A stretch of 64,000 nucleotides of DNA from Tenrec ecaudatus (taxonomy: Eukaryota; Chordata; Mammalia; Afrosoricida; Tenrecidae): positions 80,320,890 through 80,384,889 of the forward strand of contig NC_134546.1 of the NCBI RefSeq assembly GCF_050624435.1. Direction: 5' to 3'. The notes below the pieces were generated by a model. The model saw only the letters and a list, made by a program, of their open reading frames with translations, made no database searches and had not been told where the DNA came from. A program made the position numbers and the translations under genes. Below are positions 11,170-20,099 of this stretch, one piece after another (positions within the stretch are counted from its first letter, which is position 1; each line of letters begins with the position of its first letter).

Positions 11170-12525
11170 ATGGGGAACGTAGCAATAAACACCATGGTTA
11201 CAGCGCTTGATGCTTTATTAAGGAAGAGAGGATTAAAAATTTCAGAGCCGACGCTGCGTAAGTTTGTAACAAATGTGGATGAGATAGCACCGTGGTTTGT
11301 ATCTACAGGTTCTCTAACTTTGGCGAGTTGGAACAAACTGGGCTGGGATGTAGACCGAGCTGCAAAAGAAGGGAAATTGAAACAGGGAACTAGACCCATC
11401 TGGAAGTTAATAAAAGCATGTATTGAGGATAAAGAGTGTAGACAGTCATTACAGCAGGGACAGCAGGCTTTGGAGGACGTTCAGGAAAGCATGTCAGAAA
11501 CAGAACGGGACGAGTCCAAAGAGGCTCGGGGCGAGTCCAAAGAGGCTCAGGAAAGGCATGCCCAAACAGAAGAAACTGCGCAGGTAGAATTAGGGGAGGA
11601 AGTTGATCAACAGAAGAAGAACCGTACCCGCCATTCGGAGCCGTTATATCCGTGGCGAGAACTAGACTGTGCCCGCCATTCGGAGTCTTTAAATCCGTGG
11701 CGAGAACTAGAACTCTTGGAAATATCAGAGGAGGAGGAGGAGCAGTTAGAGGAGATAGCTGCTTGCTATGAGGAAGGTCGGCATGATGCACTAAAAGCGG
11801 CCGAAAGAGGGCGGTATAGTGCTCAGCGGAAGTCAGCTGTGAGCCCATCAGCACCACCTCCTTATAAGGAAGAAAAGCAAAAAGGGTGTGGCTATACCTT
11901 TTGCCCAACCAATATCTGTAGAAAAATTCAACAAATGTATCCAGTATTTGAGGATCAGAATAACGCTTGTTATCATACACCCGTAGAACACAAGCAAGTA
12001 AAAGACTTAGCTGAAGCTGTAAGAGCTTATGGAGTAAGTGCAAATTATACTCAATCTTTAATTGAAAGGCTTACGAGTCAAGTTATGACTCCTGCCGATT
12101 GGACATTTGTAACAAAAGCAGTATTGACTACAGGACAGTACCTGGAATGGAAATCTTTATGGCAGGATTTATTAACAGCTCAGGCTAGAGAAAATGCTGC
12201 AGCAGGACAGCCAGCATGGGATTTTGAAATGCTTACAGGCCAAAGAAGATGGGTTAATAATCAGACAGCATATCCATTGCAAGTATATCAGCAAATAAAT
12301 TCTGCTGCAAGCAAGGCATGGAGAACTTTACCTAATAAAGGAGAGGTTAGGGGCAACTTAACAAAAATTGTACAGGGACCTACTGAACCTTTTTCAGATT
12401 TTGTGGCACGAATGTTGGAGGCAGCAGGAAAAATTTTTGGAGATCAAGATACAGCTATGCCTCTCATTGAGCAATTAGTTTTTGAGCAATGTACTAAAGA
12501 ATGTAGAACAATTATCACGCCCTAG
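11170..12525 (+). pseudogene. Proviral gag, truncated after capsid
   Basis: Open frame of 451 codons. It starts MGN, giving the N-terminal glycine used for myristoylation and membrane targeting of matrix. The matrix-like N terminus is followed by a charged Glu/Arg-rich region (residues about 105-245) that contains a duplicated block: the HSEPLYPWREL-type segment occurs twice at about 11,630 and 11,675. Then comes a capsid-like domain with the aromatic/Gln pattern of betaretroviral CA and the major-homology-region area (QGPTEPFSDFVARML, about residues 397-411). The frame stops at 12,523 where the deletion joins gag to pol. Nucleocapsid zinc knuckles are absent, so RNA packaging and a normal frameshift to protease are lost. 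The gene is a broken ERV relic and no restored product is proposed. Confidence 0.9.
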
Positions 12526-14660
12526 CACCTGTCAGAGAAAAATTGGGTCAGTTAAAAATTTACCATTACATGGATGATATATTAATAACTGGAGAAGAGG
12601 AGCTAGATGTGCAGCAGGGATACAGTGAGGTAGTTAAGGAATTAGAATCCCATCAGTTAGCAATAGCATCAGATAAGGTTCAACAATCTTCAATTGGACA
12701 GTTTTTAGGAGCCACAATAAGTCCATGTCATATAACGCCTCAAAAATTGACTATATGTAAGGATCAGTTAAAGACATTAAATGATTTTCAAAAGTTGCTA
12801 GGAGATATCAATTGGCTCTGCCCATATTTAAAGGTATCCACTGCTGACCTTAAGCCATTGTTCAATATCTTGGAAGGAGAAAGCCACATTACTTCTCCTC
12901 AAAAAATCACTCCTCAAGCTCAAAAAGTATTAGAACAGGTTGAAAAAGCCATTTCTGAAGCGCGGTTGGATAGAATAGATATAAAATCTCCTTTTCAGCT
13001 GTGCATTCTAAAAACTGCCTGCGCGCCTACTGCGGTATTGTGGCAGACTGGACCTTTGTTGTGGATCCATGCTCACTCCTCACCTTCAAAAACTATTGAA
13101 CACTATCCTTCTATGGTAGCCACAATGGCCTTAAAGGGAGTTAAGACAGCTATTATGCATTTTGGAAAAGAGCCTAGCAGTGTCATTGTCCCATATACTA
13201 GTGAGCAAGTTGCTACACTGTGTGCCACTACAGATAAGTGGGCAATTTTTAAATGCAGTTTTAATGGACTAATAGACAACCATTATCCTAAACATTCTTT
13301 GTTGCAGTTTGTGACTGCACATCCAGTAATTTTTCCCCGTGTCACTGTTAACAACCCCATTAAGGAAGCTTTAGACATTTATACAGATGGCTCTAAAACA
13401 GGTAAAGGATGTTATGTGATAAATAATCAAGTGACTACATTGCAATTTTTAGCTAATGCACCTCAATTAGTAGAATGTTTGGTGGTCTTAGAAGTTTTTA
13501 AGAAATTCACGGAACCAATTAACATCATATCTGACTCCCATTAGGTAGTCAACGCAGTATCTAAGCTGGAAATTGCTGGCTACATTAAGCAATCTAGCAA
13601 GGTAGCAGACATCTTGTCTCAAATTAGAGAATGTATCTTGCAACAAAAATATCCATTTTATATTCAGCATATACGTGCTCATAGCTTGCTTCCGGGACCT
13701 ATGGTGAAAAGTAATGATTTGGCTGATCAAGCTACAAGAGCTTTTCCTGTGTTAACTATATCCAATTTTGAACTTGCTAAAGACTTTCATGAGCTGTATC
13801 ATGTGTCTGCTGCCACTCTACGCATTAAGTTTTCAATTACTCGCGCAGAGGCTCGTACTATTGTGTTGCAGTGCGCCAAGTGTGCAGAATTTATTTCTAA
13901 ACCTTCAGTTGGAGTAAATCCTCGAGGCGTCCGTCCTCTCAACATCTGGCAAATGGACGTTACCCACATATCTGCTTTTGGAAAGTTGCAGTACGTGCAT
14001 GTGTCAGTGGACACCAGTTCTGGCATTGTACATGCAACACCCCTAACGGGGGAAAAATCCAGCCAAGTAATTCAACATTGCTTAGAGGCTTGGAGTGCAT
14101 GGGGCAAGCCCACCATATTAAAAACGGATAATGGGCCTGCATACACTTCCACCAAGTTCCAACAGTTTTGCTTGCAAATGCAAGTAAAACACCTCATGGG
14201 CTTGCCATACAATCCCCAAGGGCAAGGAATTGTGGAACGGTGTCATCGTAATTTAAAACAATATTTATTAAAACAAAAAGGGGGAATAGAGGCCGTGACG
14301 GTCACTACCCCTAGAATGGCCTTATCTTTAACTCTTTTTACTCTAATTTTTTTAAATCTGGATGAGAAAGACCAATCAGCTGCAGACAGACATGGACAAT
14401 GGCCAAAGCCACCAAAGGAAATGGCCCGATGGAAAAATGTATTGGATAATAAATGGTATGGCCCAGACCCCATATTAATCAGGTCCAGGGGAGCTATTTG
14501 TGTTTTTCCACAGAAAGAAGAAAACCCCATCTGGGTGCCAGAGAGACTGGTGAGACTAATTAAGGAGGATGCAGATCGTGGGAGCAGGAAGAATGAAGAA
14601 GACGATGATCAACCTAATAATGTTGCTGATACTGATGGTAATATGGACCCCAATAGTTAA
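12526..14660 (+). pseudogene. Proviral pol: C-terminal half of reverse transcriptase, RNase H and integrase
   Basis: The frame resumes in the palm of reverse transcriptase: the YMDD catalytic motif is at about 12,570. Protease and the N-terminal polymerase half are gone. Thumb and connection follow, then RNase H (DIYTDGSKTGKG near 13,375 and DSH near 13,535). A single in-frame TAG at 13,542 interrupts RNase H where a tyrosine codon would be expected. Beyond it the same frame continues through integrase. Integrase retains the catalytic D,D,E signature in MDVTH (13,952), TDNGPAY (14,125) and GIVE (about 14,228), and a basic C-terminal DNA-binding region. The frame ends at 14,658, overlapping the start of env by about 90 bases, as in betaretroviruses. 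No working polymerase can be made. Confidence 0.9.
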
Positions 14661-16359
14661 AGGAGTTTTTTTATGCGCCATAGCTAAAACTTGGCCTGTA
14701 CCTATTCCCATACACTCAAATGCGTCAATATTACCCTTATTCTTATCAACGCAATGTGATTTGGGAATACCATGTATTACACCTAGAGGGGAGCCTCCTA
14801 AGGTATATAATGCAAGCAATTTTACATTGGCATATAGTTTGTGTTTTACCACCATTAATACTAGTGCACCTTGTATATATGTAAGAAATGGATCTTTAGT
14901 CAATTGGGTGGATCCTTCAGGAGACTCTGCAGTTAATAATATTATATCCACCCTTATGAAAGTTGCACAAGGTGCTACAGGTGGAAGTGGCCCCTCTGAG
15001 AAAGGAAAAGGTGTAAATATAACAACACTCATGATGATTCATGAGGGATGTAGGCCCTCTGGGCCCATCTATGAATCAGTAGTGCCACCTAATGTGACCA
15101 GACGTGTCATATTACCTAGTTGTTTACCTGAAAAAGGTTTTCCGCCTTCTTTTACTCAATGTCAGTCTCCAAACTATCGGAACAAACCTATTATACCAGG
15201 TTTTGATATGACTCCAGCTTTAGGTAAAGTAAAATGGAATAGCAGTATTAATATCACTGGTCCTGATAATACTTGGCCGTGGTATGAATGGATATTATAT
15301 AATCAACGTGGAGCATCTACAATAGTGACTCCTTTTGCAAAAATGTTTGGAATTAATGATACTTTCTACAATGTCACCGGTGTATACAATACCACTACAA
15401 AGAGGCTGAAAGTAAATACTATGTTTAATATATCAAGAGTGCAATTTCAGCCATCACCTGTTTGTGTCCAGCCCCCATTTTTCTTTCTGTTAACATTCAA
15501 CCTTAGTTATGCAAATGATACATTTTGGGAAGCTTCATGTAATAGTTTTAGCAGTCAGTGTTGGCTTGCTGAATGTTGGAATGGCTCTGAGCCATTTGCC
15601 TTGATAGTAAAGATTCCCACTATGATACCTGTACCGGTTGAAGCAGATCCCAAGACTTTTCCTATTGCTACACTTTATAGATATAAAAGAGATTTTGGCA
15701 TTACTGCAGCAATTATTACAGCTATTACTATCTCAGCTGCAGCAGCGGTTACAGCAGGATTGGCTATGTCCAATCAAGTAATGACAGCAAATGTCATTAA
15801 CAATATTACGCAATCTACATCAGAACCATTATCCACAGCTCAGAAAATGGATGCTCGATTAATGTCTGGTTTACTGTTAGTGAACCAGAGAGTTGATTTA
15901 TTACAACAACAAGTGGATACTCTTACGAGCATGGTGCAATTAAGTTGTGTTTCTTCAACACCTAATTTGTGCATAACACCTTTAAAATTTTTGAATGAGT
16001 CTTCTTTTAGCAGCAAGAATATATCCCAGTATCTTACAGAACAATGGACAGCTGAGCTGGAAGAACTTCAAGAACAACTCCGGATGCAGATTACGACTCT
16101 TAATGGCACAAGAATGAAACCCATAACTGTTGGAGATTTTACTTCTTGGCTTTCTACTGCCTTTTCCTACTTTAAAGAGTGGGTGGGGGTGTTTACATTT
16201 GCTGCAATAATGTGCTGTGGAGGAGTGTTGTTGCTATGGTTGCTCTGCAAGCTTAAAGCCCAGCAGAAACGTGACAAAGTCATCATCACGCAGGCGCTCT
16301 TAGCGATTGAGCGCGGTGGTTTCCATGATCTTTGGCTTTCTTTGTTAAGAGAAAATTAA
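14569..16359 (+). CDS. Proviral env, open reading frame of 596 codons
   Basis: A complete envelope glycoprotein frame. Residues about 10-32 form a hydrophobic signal peptide. The surface subunit runs to the furin-type site RYKR at residues 371-374. The transmembrane subunit starts with an Ala/Ile-rich fusion peptide ([18 protein letters not shown]). It has a heptad-rich region (about 430-460), a short cysteine loop with two cysteines seven residues apart ([11 protein letters not shown]), a second helical region (about 488-510), a membrane span (about 538-562) and a short basic tail. The loop lacks the CX6CC motif of gammaretroviral envelopes, so this is the beta type seen in MMTV, JSRV and HERV-K groups. 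Numerous N-x-S/T sites are present. The frame is free of stops although gag and pol are broken. Whether it is expressed or domesticated is unknown. Confidence 0.9.
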   Translation: MQIVGAGRMKKTMINLIMLLILMVIWTPIVKGVFLCAIAKTWPVPIPIHSNASILPLFLSTQCDLGIPCITPRGEPPKVYNASNFTLAYSLCFTTINTSAPCIYVRNGSLVNWVDPSGDSAVNNIISTLMKVAQGATGGSGPSEKGKGVNITTLMMIHEGCRPSGPIYESVVPPNVTRRVILPSCLPEKGFPPSFTQCQSPNYRNKPIIPGFDMTPALGKVKWNSSINITGPDNTWPWYEWILYNQRGASTIVTPFAKMFGINDTFYNVTGVYNTTTKRLKVNTMFNISRVQFQPSPVCVQPPFFFLLTFNLSYANDTFWEASCNSFSSQCWLAECWNGSEPFALIVKIPTMIPVPVEADPKTFPIATLYRYKRDFGITAAIITAITISAAAAVTAGLAMSNQVMTANVINNITQSTSEPLSTAQKMDARLMSGLLLVNQRVDLLQQQVDTLTSMVQLSCVSSTPNLCITPLKFLNESSFSSKNISQYLTEQWTAELEELQEQLRMQITTLNGTRMKPITVGDFTSWLSTAFSYFKEWVGVFTFAAIMCCGGVLLLWLLCKLKAQQKRDKVIITQALLAIERGGFHDLWLSLLREN

Positions 16360-16626
16360 CCCCCATAAGTTGTCAGCTCTTGCACCCCAAGGGAATTGTC
16401 CCATTGCACTGGGAAGAGTGACAGAAATTGGATCTTGGTCAGCCCTTGCACCATGTGGAGTTTTGCTCATTGCACACATCAGGGTGACCAGATTTGGGTT
16501 TTTATATCCATCTTGATCTCCTGGGGCTGCTGGAGGCTCCGGGATGGATCGATGGACTTTATATCCATCTTGATCTTTTGGAGCTGCTGGAGGCTCTGGA
16601 ATTGATCGATGGATTAGGCTTAAAAT
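16360..16626 (+). other. Post-env region with tandem duplications
   Basis: Non-coding DNA between env and the polypurine tract. A segment of about 57 bp is directly repeated (starting TATCCATCTTGATC at 16,503 and 16,560, with matching GGATCGATGGA / TGATCGATGGA ends). A looser repeat, CTTGCACC..CATTGCAC, occurs at about 16,379 and 16,445. In betaretroviruses this region can hold an RNA export or Rec/Rem-responsive structure. That role is inference. Confidence 0.6.
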
Positions 16627-16644
16627 AAAAAAGAAAGGAGGAGA
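16627..16644 (+). promoter_or_regulatory. Polypurine tract
   Basis: AAAAAAGAAAGGAGGAGA, 18 consecutive purines directly before the TG that opens the 3' LTR. This is the plus-strand primer site for reverse transcription. Confidence 0.9.
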
Positions 16645-17040
16645 TGTGGGAAGCCGTAGCTCTCGCGAGATGTGGGAAGCCACAGCTCTCATGATGTGGG
16701 TAGCCGCAACTCTCGCCGCCATTACTAGATGGCGCCGGGCAGTCAGGGCGGTGGTCCAAGTAAGTGATAAACAACCACTTAGCGCATGCGCGATGCTGAG
16801 ATGACATAGTCATAACTCCACCCTGGAGTATGCAAACGAAGGTTCTGGCGAACTCACCAATCAGTGCATGAGGTTTTGGCAAATGCACCAATCAAGGCAC
16901 AGCACGTCCCCATAGAGCATATATAAGCATCAGTAGTTTGGGGTTTCAAGGTCTTTTACCGCATAATGAAAAATAAAACACCTGTGGAAGAATCCTGTTG
17001 TGGCGCGTCTTTTCTTGCTGTCGAGACCTGGCGCGCGACA
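16645..17040 (+). repeat. Proviral 3' LTR
   Basis: A 396-bp LTR beginning TGTGGGAAGCC and ending GCGCGACA. The U3 start carries three near-copies of a 24-26-bp unit (TGTGGGAAGC at 16,645 and 16,671, TGTGGGTAGC at 16,695). The perfect palindrome TCTCGCGAGA lies at 16,661-16,670. A TATATAA box is at 16,920-16,926 and AATAAA at 16,972-16,977, then a GT/T-rich segment. The promoter would fire rightwards into the flank at about 16,950. No second LTR exists in the window to date the insertion by LTR divergence. Confidence 0.9.
16920..16926 (+). promoter_or_regulatory. LTR TATA box
   Basis: TATATAA, 46 bases upstream of the AATAAA hexamer, as expected for a compact betaretroviral R region. Confidence 0.75.
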
Positions 17041-17051
17041 GAGAACCCCTG
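17041..17051. mobile_element. Right remnant of the SPIN inverted repeat and right target-site copy
   Basis: GAGAACCCCTG directly follows the 3' LTR. Its first six bases repeat the left target site at 10,904. The whole word matches the SPIN terminal repeat (GAGAACCACTG) at 10 of 11 positions. It shows that the provirus split the transposon's right end. Confidence 0.8.
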
Positions 17052-19130
17052 ACTTTCTGGACTCTCCAAAGGATGGATATTCCAATAAGAAAGGCTCCTG
17101 GATTATAAATTTCATTGATTTAATAATGATGCTAGAGTAATTACAGGTGATTTCCCTTAAATCAGTCTCTCACATTCCCTCCTTAATTTCCAGCTACTGC
17201 TAAGGATCCACGTGAGCCTGGACGCAGATAATTGAAAGTGCTGAAATTCGGGCGGATTTGTGCTGTGTTGATCATCCTTGCTTGGATGTTTTGTGCTTCC
17301 TGGAAGGTAAGAGTAACTGGAACCTGGGCATGGGGATCTATTACACGCCAGGTACCCTCAGCTAGTAGGTATGTAAGACAGGCTCAGGGAGGAACATAGC
17401 CTTTTGCCTCCGGAAGCCCCTGGGGTTGAGCTCAACGATATTCAGCCTGTGCTAACACGCTGACTCTGAAACCTTCACTAATGGCTTCTTAGTTGCTGCT
17501 TTGTCCACATCTGGGTCTCACTTTCATTCCAGGGTATATTTATATATCCAAACGCGAGGATGCCTGATGAGAATTTAAAAGATTAAGTCACCACGGGGTT
17601 GGCCTACTGTTCTTATCATGAGTGCCTCTGAGGACTGACTTCTCCATGAGTGGAGAGCCCCAGTTTGCTCTGAGAGGGAGTTCTTGGCACAGGATGTCTC
17701 TGGGAATAACATCTTCACACTTAAGGGGTGAAGCTGCAGGTCCTACTTGAAGTATGTCTTGTGAGGTTAAGTGGTTGGTTTTCTGGAAACTCAAAGAGTT
17801 ACAAATAAAAATATTTTAGGGTTAAAAGGGTGTATTAAATCTTCCTCAAAGCCGTTAATTCTGAGGGAAAAGCCCAATGTTGTGAAAAATTGAGATCATG
17901 GTTCCAATATAAGTACTTTTAATTTGATACGACCTCCATCTCTAGTGACATGAGTGTCCCTGGGAAAGAGGGAATGGAGGGAGTCAAAGGTAGAATATCC
18001 AGTAATTTATTTGTTTCATTAAACACGGTTTCACGACATCTTTGAGGGAGAAACCAGGATACACTGTGACCTACAAATTAGTGAGTGAGTGAGTGAGTGC
18101 AATTTCGCTCTTGGCCACCTTGGTTATTGGGTAACACATCCTGCATATGTCTAATAGCAGAGAGGACTCCTTGAGTGTAGGACACAGTAGAGCAGAGGAC
18201 CACAAATGTCTTGGGGTAACTCTTCATCATATGCTTTTTGTCATTTATATATTCCTTCATTTTGCCAAATTTCAGGAACCATTTTTAAAAGTTAACTGAA
18301 AACAGAGGATGTGTTGGTGTCTCCTAATTTTGCATGTCTACCTCTCGCAATCTCTTACATATAGGTAAAATGTGGGAGAGGAGACAGATCCACACACATA
18401 ATTAGCAGCATGAGTTTTTTTGGTGTGTTAGGTTTGGTGCTTAGCTTAGGGTTTTAGTGTGCTAAAGGCTGAGTCTGTACTTAATGATCAGAAGTCAGGT
18501 CCTGAGATTAATCAATGGTCCTGCTTCAAGAACAAGAATCAAGGGATAGAATTAGGAGTTAATTGTTATGATTTGAATTTCAGGTGTTGGTGGACAGATT
18601 AAAAGTCATTATATTTAGAAAGTTTCTGCCTAACAGTATGTTTGAGTTGATTAGGAGCTTATATGTTAAGTGATAATGATGTAGTGATACTGTTTAAGCA
18701 TTGGAGTTTTCAGGGGTAGTTTCTGCACTTGAGATGTAGGGTCATAAGGTTAAGGTTAAGTTGACAGACTATAGTCCAGGTTGTGACTCTCATTCAAAGA
18801 AATGGAATAACTGCTTTCAGTTAGATTTAGTGTGTATGGTCTTTGGATTTCTTAAGCACATGTTAACTTTGCTGTGGCATCAGGTGATGCTCAGGGTGTT
18901 TGTAGTTCTGGAGGATGAGTGACTTTTCAGCTAGTTATCAGTGTGTTGTAAGGATACTCAGCAGGGTAATGTATAAGGGTTAATGGTTTTGGAGATGGTG
19001 ATTAGCAGTGAATGCGTAGGGATTGAAGTACATAGTTAATATGTGCTGAAATGTAGCCGAAATCATTTTCAGTTTATCTGCTATAGTACTTATGATATAT
19101 TTATAATCATTTATGCATAAAATCAACATT
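17052..19130. other. No gene recognised; minor simple repeats
   Basis: No coding family or IGHV relic was recognised. GAGT repeats occur at about 18,081-18,099. From about 18,420 to 19,000 the plus strand is unusually rich in GTTAGG/GGTT-type words, which may be an old low-complexity repeat. Confidence 0.45.
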
Positions 19131-19134
19131 TTTC

Positions 19135-20090
19135 TAGTTAGTTCATGGATTGTTTCTTGGCCTTTCGGTGTGTTTTCCAGTCCAGTCTGTTGGGGCACCA
19201 CACAATGGCCTCAAATCCAGCTTCAGCATTCCCTGGGGACCTTGCCACTCCATTCCCTTGCTGTCCGCTTCAAGTCCACAGTGCTTTGCCTTGGTGTGGT
19301 GGGCGTAATTCCCACACTGTGTCTCCGGTTCTAACCCCATGGGTCAGTGAGGGATGTCATGTCTCAACTGGTGCTGGCAATGTGGCCCTGTCTGTGGACT
19401 GGCTGCTCTAATTGGGGTCATCGTCCTCAGGGCCTGGTGGGCCAGGATATGCTCCACTCTCTCCCACTCCCCCTTCATCTGCTCCTGTGTGCGTCGGCCA
19501 GGTATGTCCCTCTCCAAGAGCTGCAGACTCAATGCTGTCGCTTGACATAAATTCTTCTGGGTGGAGGGGCAGGCATCCACCCAGTATTTGGTACCAGACT
19601 AGCCCCCCCAGACCTCTCCACTGTCTCACCACTCCATAACAGAGTGTCACACCCACACTTTGGGGCACTGGGTCGAATCAGGTCCTTCTCTCCCTGTGGA
19701 CACACAAACAATACCCTCCTCTTGGACGGGTCAACGCCCCATACCCCCTCCACCATCTCTTCCTTATTTTCATCCTTTATTTTTTCCTTTTCCCAACTCC
19801 TCCCCTGTTGTCTACCATGTGCATCCCCGGATTTCATCTGGTCCCTGCCATACTACACAGTCCTCACCCCAAGAAGGTTTGTATACAATAGCTTTTTCAC
19901 TATGCCCCTTTTTCATTTTTCTATTTAATGCTTACCTCAGCGGGCTCATGTTGTACTTGTCCTTTAGTGCCTGACTTACTTCACTTAGCATGCTTTCCTC
20001 CACTTCTTCCCATGCCGCTATATGCTTCATACGTTAATCACTGCTTTTCAGCAATGCGTAGTACTCCATTACATGTATATTCCACAGATT
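19135..20090 (-). mobile_element. L1 fragment: ORF2 end and proximal 3' UTR
   Basis: In minus orientation it begins near 20,090 with the ORF2 terminal region (reverse complement of AGTACTCCATTACATGTATATTCCAC and the SEVSQ-like coding end). It continues through the early 3' UTR to 19,135. The distal 3' UTR and tail are missing on the left. It contains exactly the segment that is missing from the neighbouring long L1 at its 22,388 junction, which suggests a rearrangement between them. Confidence 0.75.
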
Positions 20091-20099
20091 TTTTTTTGT

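Larger units (their letters stand above)
10910..17040 (+). mobile_element. Endogenous betaretrovirus-like provirus lacking its 5' LTR
   Basis: A class II (ERVK-like) provirus of 6,131 bp, laid out as primer-binding site, leader with splice donor, partial gag, partial pol, env, post-env region, polypurine tract and 3' LTR. It lies in the right end of a SPIN transposon and is flanked by the 6-bp duplication GAGAAC. There is no 5' LTR: its first base is the first base of the primer-binding site. The gag nucleocapsid, protease and N-terminal half of reverse transcriptase are deleted. Pol has one in-frame stop. Env is open. It cannot make a complete virus and has no upstream LTR promoter, so any expression must come from a cellular promoter or from the 3' LTR outward. 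Confidence 0.93.

Noticed and set aside
11390..12043. 217-codon minus-strand frame opposite gag
   Set aside because: A shadow of the gag coding strand; no protein similarity.
10715..17059. 8-bp hAT target duplication around the SPIN element
   Set aside because: Left ATCTTGAC and right ACTTTCTG agree at only half the positions, so I do not claim it.
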